DNA from: Acanthochromis polyacanthus
Lineage: Eukaryota > Chordata > Actinopteri > Pomacentridae
Length of the DNA: 64,000 nucleotides
NCBI RefSeq assembly: GCF_021347895.1
Contig: NC_067122.1
Location: forward strand, 39,242,082 to 39,306,081
Direction: 5' to 3'
Positions 48,302 to 60,540 of this stretch are shown here, in pieces; position 1 is the stretch's first letter, and the number at the start of each line of letters is the position of its first letter. The position numbers and the translations under genes were made by a program. The notes under the pieces are model-generated. The model was not told where the DNA came from. It searched no databases and saw only the letters and a program-made list of their open reading frames with translations.

Positions 48302-49935
48302 TACAATGTCAAGTCACCTCCAAAAGTATTGGAACAGCAAGTTAAAGTCCTTTGTTTTTGTTGTATACTGAAGACATTTGGGTTTCTGATAAAAAGATGA
48401 ATATGACACAGAAGTTCAGAATTCCAGCTTTTATTTCATGGTATTTACATCTAGATGTGTTAAACAACCCAGGAAAGATTACCTTTTCTTTGAACCCACC
48501 CACTTTTCAAGTGAGCAAAAGTATTGGAACATGTGACTGATGGGTGTTTCTAGGTGCCCAGGTGTTGCCTTTTAGATCGATTGCAGAGATATTAAATAGT
48601 TCTTGTTTTTGGCTTTGGGTTTCACCTGTGAAAACTGCATTTTCTGTTAAGCAAACATGAAGACCAGAGAGCTGTCTATGGGAGAAAAGCAAACCATTTT
48701 GAAGCTGAGAGAAGGGGGAAAATCGATCTGAGCTATTGTACAAACATTGGGCATAGCCACTACAATAATTTGGAATGTTCTGAAAAAGAAAGTAACTACT
48801 GGTGTACTGAACAACAAACATCGAACAGGTCGGCCCAGGGTAACGACAACAGTTGATGACAGAAACATTGTGAGAGCTATGAAGAAAAACCCAAAAACAA
48901 CAATCACTGACATCACTGCCAACCTCCACAGGGCAGGGGTGAAAGTGTCACAATCCACTGTTCAAAGAAGACTTCGAGAGAAGGAATATAGAGGCCACAC
49001 CACAAGATGCAAACCAATCATCAGCAAAAAGAATTGGAAGGCCAGATTGGATTTTGCAAAGAAGTACAGAGATCAGCCACAAAAGATTTGGAACAAAGTT
49101 TTATGGACTGATGAGACCAAGATTAACCTCTACCAAAGTGATGGAAAGGCCAAAGTATGGAGAAAGAAAGGATCTGCTTATGATCCAAAACATACAAGCT
49201 CATCTGTGAAACATGGTGAAGGTACTGTCATGGCTTGGGCTTGCATGGCTGCTTCTGGAACGGGCTCACTAGTCTTTATTGATGATGTAACTCATGATGG
49301 GAGCAGCAGAATGAATTCTGATGTCTACAAAGCCATTTTGTCTGGCAATTTACAGAAAAATGCATCCAAACTAATCGGGAGAAGCTTCATCCTGCAAAAA
49401 GACAATGACCCAAAGCACACTGCCAACACAACAAGGACTTCAGGTGGAAAAAGTGGAAGGTCTTGGACTGGCCAAGTCAATCACCCAATAGAACATGCAT
49501 TTTACCTCCTGAAGAGGAGACTGAAGGAAGAAACCCCCAGCAACAAAGAAGAACTGAAAGAGGCTGCAGTAAAGGCCTGGAACAGCATTTCTAATGAAGA
49601 ATGCAACAGCCTGGTGAAGTCAATGGGTTGCAGGCTCGATGCAGTTATTGCAAGTAAGGGTTATGCCACCAAATATTAAATGATATTCACTTTAAGTTAA
49701 TTTAATAATGTCTGTTCCAATACTTTTGCTCACTTTAAAAGTGAGTGGGTTCAAAGAAACGGTAATCTTTCCTGGGTTGTTTAACTCAGCTAGATGTAAA
49801 TACCACGCAATAAAAGCTGGAATTCTGAACTTTTGTGTCATATTCATCTTTTTATCTGAAACCCAAATGTCTTCAGTATGCAACAAAAACAAAGAAATTT
49901 CACTTGCTGTTCCAATACTTTTGGAGGTGACTGTA
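48302..49935 (+). mobile_element. Tc1-like transposon with IR/DR-type ends
   Basis: TA (48302) and TA (49935) border inverted repeats of about 230 bp. Each arm carries the motif CAAAAGTATTGGAACA twice, at its outer and inner edge (48321 and 48514 on the left). This is the two-site layout known from Sleeping Beauty-type elements. The transposase lies between. Confidence 0.9.
48657..49679 (+). pseudogene. Tc1-like transposase, one stop and one frameshifted patch
   Basis: From ATG 48657 the frame gives about 340 codons. The N-terminal helix-turn-helix (residues 5-50) is followed by a GRPR motif (58-61). The DDE core has WTDETK (D at 152), KHGEGTVMAWACMA (glycine box) and KDNDPKHTA (D at 249). 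Damage: TGA at 48729-48731 (codon 25, normally Arg in this family), and a patch at about 49435-49490 read out of frame with loss of the SPDLN segment just before PIEH, which holds the catalytic Glu. The C-terminus KGYATKY is in frame. Inactive as it stands, though recently decayed. Confidence 0.92.
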
Positions 49936-51928
49936 TATCCATAGAGTGTAATCTGATGAATCTGACATCTATTGAAGAGATTGTACAGACATCGATGGCC
50001 GTCGGAGGATCTTCTTGAACAATAATGGTGAGCACTGACTATTCATGTAGTACCACCATGACGTGGATATTTGTTCTTGGTGAAATTTTTGTTTGATTCA
50101 AACCCCTCTCAAAAGGAAGTACTATAATCTGTTGGTGGTATCCTGACTTTTCCTGTAACATCACCAACAGGTCAAAGTTGTAATTCTATCCAATACTCTG
50201 GCACAATGACATTCCAATAAGTGTCGGTTACAGTCCATGTGTTATGCTAAGAAGCAATTTTTGTACATTGCAAAAGTGGCCATTAGCATTCCACTCAAGG
50301 TACTGTTGTGCCTACTCACAGCATTACATGAAGCAGCTAAAAGGGGCTGTAAACTTTCAGATTCAGATGGTTGAAAGTTTGAATATTTTGCTTCTATACT
50401 GTCACTGCCTCAGTCACAGTAGACACTGGAAAACAGTGCTAGGATATTAGCATTACAACAAAACTGCAAACTCTGTGTTATTTTTAATGATACCACTGTC
50501 TGAATGAAGTGCTGAAAATCTGTAGATCTTTTTCATATCAGACATTGTGACTTGTCAGAGCTGTCGTGATGATTCAGTCCACCTAAGGGTTACAGGGAGC
50601 CAACATACACAATACTAGGACTCTTGAATAAGCTCACCTAAATAAAATCCAGTTGTGTTCAGGTATTCACTGGTTTTTGTCCTGTGTCTTGTCAAAATCA
50701 GAGCAAAATCAATATCTGCTGCGGGAAAAAAAATCTGCCTTGGCTGCAGTACTGTGCATCTGACGATGTACAGTAAAGATTGGTCAGTTTTTCAAGTTCA
50801 AGACAACTCATGAAACCAATTACATTTTCTGAAGCAGTGCCATTATTGCCACAGTCTGAAGGGGCAATTTAGTTCTTTTGATCGCTTAACTTGAAACACT
50901 TCTTGAGGTTACAATTCTCTGTTCTTAGTGATCCTATTTCAGTATTCAATAACTTGCTCAGAGGTAAAGCTACTGCAGTTGTGTTTTTTCACTGTGTCCC
51001 TATGTGGCCTACCCGCACAGACTGTCTATTCCATCTCCTTGCAAGTTTACACTTTGACAAAATAAAACAATTATAGACTTTGACATTGTTGTTATGGCCG
51101 TCTTCTTGTGCTGATATTCAACTAGACTTATTCAGATCCAATTCAGATTGTTAGCAGCCATGCGCAATTCTCAAGAGACATGACCAATCACTCCAGGACC
51201 CATGGTACTTCCAACACCCAATCAGATTTAAGATAAGTGAACTCAGCTTGGCACCTTGTCAGACAGACTCCCCTACAGTCTGCAACCACTGGATATAGTG
51301 TGGGTGGGTAGCCTGTATGTGTGTCTCCTGAATACCTTCAGGGGCTGAGGTGCACTGAAATGAACAAGAACAGCATGTGTTTGCCCTCGCCTGGATGACT
51401 AAGGGCAATCAAGAGTAAATGTGTGAGTGTGTTTCTTTGTGCTCCAATGGGAATTTCTCAGTTTTCCATGTGATGGCCAGTGTGACTGCTTTTTGATACC
51501 GGTGAATTGGCAGAGGATTGCTTTGAAATAAACCAAATATCTTTCCACACCTGTCCATCTTTGACGCTGTAATGGTTTGTTGGAGTCTAGATGCTTTATT
51601 GTCATATGGGCCAAGAGACACAGGTCAAGTGGAATCCTTTTCTTTTGAGCATTCTGAGTCAGATGATGACCATTACTGGCATAAAACAAATGTCTGAAGA
51701 TGACTTTTTGTATACCTAGTATAAGATATATAAGACAAAACTAACCTTGAACTCCCCAAACACAGCCTTCACTTGTTTCAGACAGAGTGCAGATTTCTGT
51801 AATACTAACTTTGGTCCAGGTGAACACAGAGTACAAGACTGTCACGGTTACAAATTAGATTATTCTGGAGAACGTCCTGTTGATGAGAGCTTGTGCTAAT
51901 ATCATTAAAACACATGTTTATATTTTTG
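49936..51928. other. Spacer, nothing recognised
   Basis: AT-rich, no supported gene or element. Confidence 0.5.
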
Positions 51929-52040
51929 GTAAATGGTTGTATTTATATAGTGCTTTTATCAAAAGCGCTTTACATGATACGTCACATTCACCCATTCACA
52001 CACACATTCACACACTGATGGCGGAAGCTGCCATGAAATC
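51929..52040 (+). repeat. Common fish interspersed repeat fragment
   Basis: ATTTATATAGTGCTTTTATC then AAAAGCGCTTTACA, CACATTCACCCATTCACACA and CACACTGATGGCGG are blocks I recognise from a very frequent fish repeat. Confidence 0.6.
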
Positions 52041-54602
52041 TCCAGAAAATCTAAATATTTGGGGTTTAGGGCCTGAAGTTCATTTTGCAGAACATAATGG
52101 CATAAACAAAAGAACCGCATTGACCCTACTAACAATGAAAACACGATGAATACAAGTAATTTATGTTCATTCCAGGTACTAGTTAGTTCTTGTTACTCAA
52201 CATAGATCTGATGGTTTTGTCATTGCCAAAATCATAACAATCCCCTTGTCAACAGTCAAAAAAATTGCATATTTCCAAGTGGAAGAGTCTACAGTCTCCC
52301 TGAACGGACAATGTGCAGCAGGTCAGAAATGCATTGTGACCATTGCTGTTGTTGTCTTCAACAATCATGGAGTTGTGCATTGGGAATTAGTTCCACCAAG
52401 TTTTTTTGTTTTGGACTCAACACAATCGTCGTGCTCCACTTGTCCTACAAGCTACATCTTCATCCCTCACAATATAGTTGCAGTTGAAATATTAAAGTTT
52501 TGACATGGTTTAGGAGGTTTGTCAGAGGATGCGCTTGATACTGTATGTTTGTATAACATGACTTGTGGAGACTTTTCAGAAGCTGTACGTGCATGTGCGT
52601 TGTTGCTTAAGATGACTAATGTGTTGGGGATGATGGCCAAACTCAAATCAGGTATAATTTTTCATTTTTTCAACCAACACTGAGAATTTTTTAAACACAG
52701 TCAAAGGCACTTTTTGAGATATTTTGACAGATTCTGTATTGAGTCTTGTCCTCAAATTATAAATACATTTAAAAACAGTGGAGGCAGGTTCTAGTTTGCT
52801 TGACCTTTCACCAAGATTAAATCAACCAAGCTGAAAACTTTCCTCGTATCAGAAGCATCAAGCAAGACAGCCTTTTTATAATGAGCACAAGTGTGGCCTT
52901 CTTTCCGAGCTGAGATCTTTTATTTATTTATTTATTCGTCCTAGGTCTGAAAATTTTCTTTAGGACAGTTGAACTTTGGGAAAGGTCTTATGGTCAATAC
53001 TTGACTTTAAGCTGTGTGAGAAAATGGATTTGGACTTTGCCTGAGTACCGTATTAGTCATAGGATAGGTTTTCTGTGCCTTATTCATAAGAAAACTACTG
53101 CTTTACTGACTAGGGTTTCACTTGTAGTTTTAACCATGTATTCCAATAGTTGTGAAAGAGGTGCACTCACTACAAGAATTGATGAAACCTCTGAATGTAC
53201 CAGCAATGCTTAAAACACAAACAAACTGATCAACTCCAGCAATAGTCGGAGATGGGGTTGAAGTAGAGGCAGGTAACTGAGCTGTATGCTGCGGCGGATG
53301 CTGATAACAGACAGATTAGATTGCAACTATGCAACTCTCTTCTTTTCAAAAAAAAACTTTAACTGAGGGTGTGTTAGCAACCTGTATCATAATGCTTCTT
53401 GCCCCACTGGACCTGTGGTTTTAAGCGATGTCATTGTTTTGTCCAAACCCAAGTTGGAAACTGTAATCTTTTTCTAACAAACACCTAATATTTCTCAAAT
53501 TGGTCTTCAGCCAATAAAAGTTTTAGTAAACACTAAAAGTCACAAGTAAAAGTGATTCGTGCCAGTGTTACACTTAAATGTTTCAAACAGAAGGACACAC
53601 AGTCCCCAAATACCAATAGGTAGGGACACATTGCTGAATAGAGGCAGAACATTAAAGAGACCAACAGTGATGGAAAACAGACATTTCAAAGCCCACAGAG
53701 GAAATTACCCTGTGCTATTTTGGTTAAAACAGCCACTGCTTTGACATTTAAACCCCTGAAAACTACAGTGTCTGAAATCTGTTCAAATAAGTTTGTGGTT
53801 TGCCACAGCATTACAGTAGACTATTTCTGATACAGTGATATAATGTTGCTGATCTGTCATGGGAATGTTTAGATTTGTTTAATCTGAAAATGAAAAGGAA
53901 ATCCAAGTTCATGTAGTAAGGTGGGTTTGTGCTGTTGTACCAGAGTTTAACTTTATGTTTTGTGTGACAAACACAGAACAAATTTTATAAATCAATTAAA
54001 CATGTTGTTGTTACATTAAATGTCACACAAGTGTTTTCACATTATACAACAACACTAAACTTTAGATGTAGTATTTACTCATTTAATTAAGAGGTGTTAT
54101 GACATTGCCTTTATCTCATTAGGGTGTAATTATGCCACATGCTACTCATGATTAGCCCTAAGTGGTGTAGCACATATTCTGGATGTAACTTGTGCTATTG
54201 TGGGCTTTGCCATGCTCTGACTTGTACTGATTGCTTCTGAATAGGTCTTGATTACTGTGATGAGAGGACCTGGCAGCAGGACTAGAACGCACTGCCAAAC
54301 TCAACTCTTTATCTTCTCTAGTACTTTTCTTCTCTTCTACCATCTTGTACATAAATACTTGTCATGATGGAAATTCATATATTTTTCTTCTTCACAACAC
54401 TCACCTAAATACTTAGGTGCCACATAGACCAAGGTTTCTATCATCAAATCTGTTTGGACTGAGCTTAAGATGTGAAAAATAACATCTCAGCAGCTTGAGT
54501 GGTCTCAGCATGCTGGTTGCAGCTTTAGCTTTTAGATTTTCACACAGTGATGGTAGAAAAAGCAAAAGCTGCTATGATTAGTTTAGACTAGTTATAATGT
54601 GG
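52041..54602. other. Spacer, nothing recognised
   Basis: AT-rich; a short (TTTA)n run at 52920-52936. No supported gene. Confidence 0.5.
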
Positions 54603-55126
54603 ATGAAAACTAACCTTGCCAGCAAGTTGATTTCTCGCGATATTTGTGAGTTCACAAATCTCTCAAGAAACCATCTTGCTCCGCTCCCGCCTTCACTTTT
54701 CATACAGCACCAAGTTGGTTCGCGGCCAATCAAGCAGCAGTATTCGTGTGTGGGGCGGGATAATGGGCGGGATATCCGGGTGTGACGACAACACCAAGCG
54801 CCAGTAGATCAAAACAAATTATTAAGTCAGTTTTAGCTGAATCTCCTATCGCTTCTTTGAAGGAAGAACAACGAGAGGCGCTTTGCGCATTTCTGGATGG
54901 TAAAGATGTTTGTGCTTTTTAGAGGATAGACTTACAGCGACATATTAAAGTTTGCCGCGATTGGCTAAAAACAAACCTGTCAGAGGCGGGACATACTGTT
55001 GCATTGTCCAATCCGTGCCTCTTTCCTCCGAACGGATTTACATGGAGCGGTCCCAGATTGATATTGTGGAGTACTATCAAGTACTACACAATTATTAATC
55101 TGGCTATTGCCAGGTTAGATGAAAAC
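54603..55126. mobile_element. MITE with helicase-like fragment
   Basis: Inverted ends TAACCTTGCCAGCAAG (54611) and GCTATTGCCAGGTTAG (to 55118) sit between exact 8-bp repeats ATGAAAAC (54603-54610, 55119-55126). Eight bases fits hAT-like families, though the TIR is not a classical hAT one. The roughly 508-bp interior is GC-rich and carries a short open segment at 54824-54922. Confidence 0.75.
54824..54922 (+). pseudogene. RecQ/SF2 helicase N-terminal fragment
   Basis: The plus strand encodes LKEEQREALCAFLDGKDVCAF and then TAG. 'QREAL..FL.GKDV.A.LPTG.GKS' is the start of RecQ-type helicase domains (motif 0 running into Walker A). The fragment stops precisely before where Walker A should follow, so no ATPase is possible. 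It may be captured host or transposon sequence. The match is short, so treat it as likely, not certain. Confidence 0.55.
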
Positions 55127-56625
55127 AGCTTCAGAATTGAAACAGACACTTTGCTCGAAACCAGGAAAATCACATCTGTTTGGTTTGGTGGGCAGAACAC
55201 ACCATTTGTTGAACTTTCTCACAAATAGCTACGACAGTCGAAGAACTTGTTGCGTGTTGGCAAACAGTTCTTGGGGGTGGAAGAGCATCATTATGTATTC
55301 AGACAGACTGTAGTTTCTTGCATATTAAGATTGGCAATAGGGTTTAGTTCTCAGATTGTATGTAAAGATGGACTGTGGATCACCACCTCCTCTCACTATA
55401 AACACATGAGGCCAAAATATTGCATTCCATCTTGCAGCATTTTTTTTGCAACCAGAATATATGCAGTAATGTTCAGAGAGGGGAGACATAGTATCCACAT
55501 TGCGCCTCATGCATGTTCAAATATCAGTGCACACCCCTTGAAGGCAACATAACCCAGCCACCGTCATCTTGACTGTGTTTGATATTCTTGGACTGTTATT
55601 GATGCTTGTTGCATTTTTATCATTTCCAAGTTAACAGAAATTATGAGTCATTTCACAAGTGGTCAGAAAATGATTGGAGATTTGGCAGTTTGTTACTCAG
55701 TTTTTAGGAGATGGGGTTTTCAGATGTGAGGCTGCCCTGCAGAGAGCGGCTTTAGATGGGGTGGAGGTATATCCAGTGGACTGTGCGAAAGATAGGGTGG
55801 CATCAGTGAACTGTACTGTAAGACTAATTTGTATGGGAGGATCAAAGATGTCCTGGATCAAGAAAGAAAACAACAGAAACCTGCCGGACTCCAGTCAGGT
55901 ACATAGAAACATCTGCACGATGCAACTTCTGGGAAAAGTTCCTTTACACACTGTTATGACACAAAAATGGCACACATATAACCTCAAAATATACAAACAG
56001 ACCCTTTAGGACTACACCTGCCTGAGTGAAATATTCATGACTTATTTAGGAAATATGATACTTTCCTACAAAAACTTCCATAAGTAATGATATTGCATCA
56101 GTATTGCCACAGAAGATGGCAACAAAACAGGATCAAATGGAGACCTTTGTAACAACACTACTGCTTTACAACAGAAGGGATGTGTTTTATAAGTAAATCT
56201 TTCGTTTATTAACCCCCAGATAGCTGCTCTCTCCCTAAAGACAACATTGGCCTCTGTTTACCTTATTTTTCTTTTTTAAGTTCTCCCATTTTGTACAGAC
56301 CGGTTATGGGGTCACCTTGCCCTCAAGGCTCAGTTCTTTGATCAGTGTCCTGTAACACAGAACAAACGGAGATGAAGTGAGGTCACAGAATCATCATGAA
56401 TATTTAAACATTGGCAAGTAAAAACAACAGTCTGGACGCTCACTCCCACATCTTTCTGGCAGTATATTTCGTCCGTGTAACTTCATTCCTGTTTTGTGCT
56501 CGAAATTTTATGAGTTGCCTGGTTTACTCTGGAGTCTCTTGAAAGTTACAACACAGCCATTATAATATTATAGTCCTATTAATTTTCTATTGGAGCCTGT
56601 TGCTTGCTACTATATAAACTTCTAA
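55127..56625. other. Spacer, nothing recognised
   Basis: A 111-codon plus-strand frame at 55674-56009 has no family motif. No element ends seen. Confidence 0.45.
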
Positions 56626-57046
56626 AGGGTTCTCACCAGGATTTTTTACAGCGTAACGGCAGGTCTTCCCGCAATAGCCTTCATTAAATCTCGTGAGCGG
56701 CCGGCCCAGATGTCAGCCAATGAGCGTCACGCAGATGCTCCAAATGCTCGTGATTGAGGTCACTATTCACCATACATGGCATCACGGAAACAACCAAGAC
56801 ATGCTAATTGTAACCCCGAGATTGGAAGCGACTCTTAATTTTAGACAGGAACGGGTCAATCGACAGGAAAGTACGGCTGAGGTGGGGAGACATAAATTAA
56901 CCTAGATAGGCACCCAGTCGATAAAACAAACGCACATGGCGTTATCTGTCAAAATAACAGCGTAGTGGCCCTAATCACAGCGTAATCTTTTAAACTGACA
57001 GCGTAACGGCCCGTTACAACAGCGTAAATGCGCTGGCGAGAACCCT
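56626..57046. mobile_element. MITE with sub-terminal ACAGCGTAA repeats
   Basis: Ends AGGGTTCTCACCAG and CTGGCGAGAACCCT are inverted with one mismatch. ACAGCGTAA occurs at 56648, 56977, 56998 and 57019, with a one-base variant at 56957: one on the left, four on the right, all in the same orientation. No target duplication is obvious. No coding. Confidence 0.75.
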
Positions 57047-57304
57047 GTGCTATAGTGACAAATCTGACCACATTTGCAGGGCATTGCAAATTAATGCCTT
57101 GACAATAAACATGTAGCATGTTTACACACCAGCTATTCCAGTGTATGTAAGGTGGTGACTGTGAGTCAGTCCACCTTTCACAGCTAATATATTGTTTTTG
57201 ATTTTTTTTACTTATTTTGTTGTTGTTGTTGTGTATGTACTTGCGTCCAGTTTTCAACAAAAATCTAACAAAAAAGCAAACAGTAGTCAGTAGTGAGGGA
57301 CTAT

Positions 57305-57735
57305 TCAAGAAGTTGAATAGTTAGCAGAGTGGACACAGGACTTCTGAGAATGTCCTGTGGCACCAAGATGGTGGCAGTGAATTCTGTGGGTTGCAGGGTG
57401 GGACCTGCAAAGATCAAGTTTATCCCATAGATGCTCAATAAGATTTGGATCTGAAAACTGTGGAACCCGGGTGACCACCTTAGCCTGGTCGTGTTCCCGA
57501 GGCCACTGCTGCGCAGTTTTTGTGGTGTGTCAGGGTGCATATTGTCCTGCTGAGGGTGGCAATTGGCATCAAGGACTGCTCTTTGCCATGGAGGGGTGGT
57601 GGGATGGGGGGTTGCTTATCCTGCAATGCTTCGATGGGTGGCTCATGTGAAATATCCACATTAATGTCAGGACTAAAGGTTTCACAGCAGAACGTTGCAT
57701 TGTAAGAAGATGATCAGTGGTCAGAATGGGCTGAT
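57305..57735 (-). pseudogene. Tc1-like transposase fragment
   Basis: On the minus strand QQDNMHPDT (second catalytic Asp region, about 57545-57520) and DPNLIEHLWDKL (catalytic Glu region, about 57455-57420) are visible in different frames. Spacing is right for a Tc1-type core. It belongs to the fish family whose terminus is seen at 26690-26720. N-terminus and ends are missing. Confidence 0.75.
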
Positions 57736-57839
57736 CGGTGGATGTTAGTGCTTTAAGAAAGTGCAAAATATAGACTGACTTCTGAGACACATTGTTATGT
57801 GCAGAGCCACTCCAGTGGGTTGAAGGATGCTTGCCTGGA

Positions 57840-58034
57840 AACTCTATTACTCTTGTGCTTAAATTTGCAAGGCTGTCCTTTAAAATGTCATAATGCAGCT
57901 GCTGCTTTGTTTTCCTCCACTTGTGTCCTGCCCCGCGGCGTATCCTTTTAAGTTGTGCAATCTCCTTATTTTTCACTGGGGCTCTTGGTTTATTTTTGAC
58001 TTTTATTACTTTTTGTGGCGGAGCACAGTCAATG
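57840..58034 (-). pseudogene. LINE ORF2 linker fragment
   Basis: The minus strand encodes VKNKEIAQLKRIRRGAGHKW and RKTKQQLHYDILKDSL. 'AER.WRK.K...HY.I.KDSL' is typical of the endonuclease-to-reverse-transcriptase linker of fish LINEs. No catalytic motif is included. Confidence 0.5.
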
Positions 58035-58910
58035 GTTGTCCTTAGCTTTGAGCTAAGTTCTTAGTCGGTGCATCTGAGGACTGTAAAAAAAAACATTTGA
58101 CGGTGGGCTGTCAGATTTTTATAAAGGAAGGAAAATCTTGTTATTTTGTGACAGAGGTATATATGATTTACCTGCTTGTTTCTTCAATCAATGTGATAAA
58201 TAAGGCGTGAAGGTGTTAAAAAAAGAAAGAAAAAGGGAAGGACCAGCAATTAGGAAAGAAATGGAAGAAGAAAGAAACAGAATAAAAACAGTTGGATGCT
58301 AAAGCTGATTTTTACATATCTACTTCTGCAACAACCAAGAGATATTTATGATTAATGTCAGAAATAGTGCTTTAATTTTGCTTAGAGACAGGAAAGGGAC
58401 CCCATTGTAGTAATACTCAGGAGACAACATGACAAAGAACCACATTTAATGAAGTCACGTTTTATGGCTCTGAATTGTGAAAATTGAAACATACATTTGT
58501 ACACTCACTCAGTGGAAAGGTAAATCAATCCAAAAAAAAAGAAGACAGTTGTGAAGGTGTTACTAAGTAGTGTTGCTGGAGATGCAAAGAGTGGGCAGTA
58601 AATTTGACACAAAGATCCAGCAATTTCTAGCTTTTCTCCCAAATTTGTGACACATTATGTGGCATATGGATAGTGGACGGGTCTCCAACAGAAAAATAGT
58701 TGACATTATGCTTCTTTATTTAAATCTATTTTTTCCACACACTGTAGCGTTACCGAGCAACAACTCCAGCTTGGTCATTTAATTTATTGGTACTGCTGTG
58801 AAATCGTGTCATCTAGTTGTGTGTTTCTATATTAAGATTGAATTGTAATTGAATCTTAAAGTTGCTTGAAAGGTTTCTACAAATGTGCAAGCACTGTCTG
58901 ACATTAAATA
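58035..58910. other. Spacer, nothing recognised
   Basis: AT-rich sequence up to the TA of the Tc1 element. Confidence 0.45.
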
Positions 58911-60540
58911 TACACTCAACAAAAATATAAATGCAACACTTTTGTTTTTGCTCTCATTTTTTATGAGATGAACTCAAAGATCTAAAACTTTTTCCACATA
59001 CACAATATCACCATTTCTCTCAAATATTGTTGACAAATCTGTCTAAATCTGTGATAGTGAGCACTTCTCCTTTGCTGAGATAATCCATCCCACCTCACAG
59101 GTGTGTCATATCAAAATGCTGATTAGACACCATGATTAGTGCACAAGTGTGCCTTAGACTGCCCACAATAAAAGGCCAGGTGCAGTTTTATCACACAGCA
59201 CAATGCCACAGATGTGGCAAGATTTGAGGGAGCGTGCAATTGGCATGCTGACAGCAGGAATGTCAACCAGAGCTGTTGCTCGTGTATTAAATGTTCATTT
59301 CTCTACCATAAGCCGTCTCCAAAGGCGTTTCAGAGAATTTGGCAGTACATCCAACCAGCCTCACAACCGCAGACAACGTGTAACTACACCAGCCCAGGAC
59401 CTCCACATCCAGCATGTTCACCTCCAAGATGGTCTGAGACCAACCACTTGGACAGCTGCTGAAACAATGGGTTTGCATAACCAAAGAATTTCTGCAAAAA
59501 CTGTCAGAAACCATCTCAGGGAAGCTCATCTGCATGCTCGTTGTCCTCATCGGGGTCTCCACCTGACTCCAGTTCGTTGTCGTAACCGACTTGAGTGCGC
59601 AAATGCTCACATTCGATGGCGTCTGGCACGTTGGAGAGGTGTTCTCTTCATGGATGAATCCCGGTTTACACTGTTCAGGGCAGATGGCAGACAGCGTGTG
59701 TGGTGTCGTGTGGGTGAGTGGGTTTCTGATGTCAGTGTTGTGGATGGAGTGGCCCATGGTGGCGGTGGGGTTATGGTATGGGCAGGCGTCTGTTATGGAC
59801 AAAGAACACACGTGCATTTTATTGATGGCATTTTGAATGCACAGAGATACCATGACGAGATCCTGAGGCCCATTGTTGTGCCATACATCCAAGAACATCA
59901 CCTCATGTTGCAGCAGGATAATGCACAGCCCCATGTTGCAAGGATCTGTACACAATTGTTGGAAGCTGAAAACGTCCCAGTTCTTGCATGGCCAGCATAC
60001 TCACCGGACATGTCACCCATTGAGCATATTTGTGATGCTCTGGATTGGCATATACGACAGCGTGTACCAGTTCCCGCCAATATCCAGCAACTTCACACAG
60101 CCATTGAAGAGGAGTGGACCAGCATTCCACAGGCCACAATCGACAACCTGATCAACTCTATGCGAAGGAGATGTGTTGCACTGCATGAGGCAGATGGTGG
60201 TCACACCAGATAATGACTGGTTTTCTGAGTCCCCAGAACCCCCCCAATAGAACAAAACTGTACATTTCAGAGTGGCCTTTTATTGTGGGCAGTCTAAGGC
60301 AAACCTGTGCACTAATCATGGTGTCTAATCAGCATCTTGATATAGCACACTTGTGAGGTGGAATGGATTATCTCAGCAAAGGAGAAGTGCTCACTATTAC
60401 AGATTTAGACAGATTTGTCAACAATATTTGAGAGAAATGGTGATATTGTGTATGTGGAAAAAGTTTTAGATCTTTGAGTTCATCTCATAATAAATGGGAG
60501 CAAAAACAAAAGTGTTGCGTTCATAGTTTTGTTGAGTGTA
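58911..60540 (+). mobile_element. Tc1-like transposon, apparently intact
   Basis: TA at 58911-58912 and 60539-60540 border inverted repeats of about 270 bp (TACACTCAACAAAA and its complement, running inward to AATAAAAGGCCA). The arms are nearly identical by eye, with scattered single-base differences. One uninterrupted transposase lies between. Length 1,630 bp, normal for the superfamily. Confidence 0.92.
59203..60213 (+). CDS. Tc1-family transposase, DD34E, full length
   Basis: 336 residues from ATG 59203 with no stop or frameshift. Two helix-turn-helix regions (about 9-45 and 85-107) are joined by a degenerate basic motif (55-61). The catalytic core has MDESRF (D151), GGGGVMVWAGV (187-197), QQDNAQPH (D239) and SPIEH (E274). 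D239 and E274 are separated by 34 residues, the Tc1 DD34E spacing. It cuts and rejoins DNA at the element's inverted repeats, inserting at TA. The ATG lies about 18 bases inside the left repeat's inner edge, and only one codon of choice gives the full N-terminal helix. I could not identify a nuclear localisation signal with confidence. This is the only intact-looking protein gene in the window. Confidence 0.93.
   Translation: MPQMWQDLRERAIGMLTAGMSTRAVARVLNVHFSTISRLQRRFREFGSTSNQPHNRRQRVTTPAQDLHIQHVHLQDGLRPTTWTAAETMGLHNQRISAKTVRNHLREAHLHARCPHRGLHLTPVRCRNRLECANAHIRWRLARWRGVLFMDESRFTLFRADGRQRVWCRVGEWVSDVSVVDGVAHGGGGVMVWAGVCYGQRTHVHFIDGILNAQRYHDEILRPIVVPYIQEHHLMLQQDNAQPHVARICTQLLEAENVPVLAWPAYSPDMSPIEHICDALDWHIRQRVPVPANIQQLHTAIEEEWTSIPQATIDNLINSMRRRCVALHEADGGHTR

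Noticed and set aside
55674..56009. 111-codon plus-strand open frame
   Set aside because: No domain motif or splice evidence; composition like the surrounding spacer.
59287..59955. 222-codon minus-strand frame
   Set aside because: Shadow of the intact Tc1 transposase on the opposite strand.
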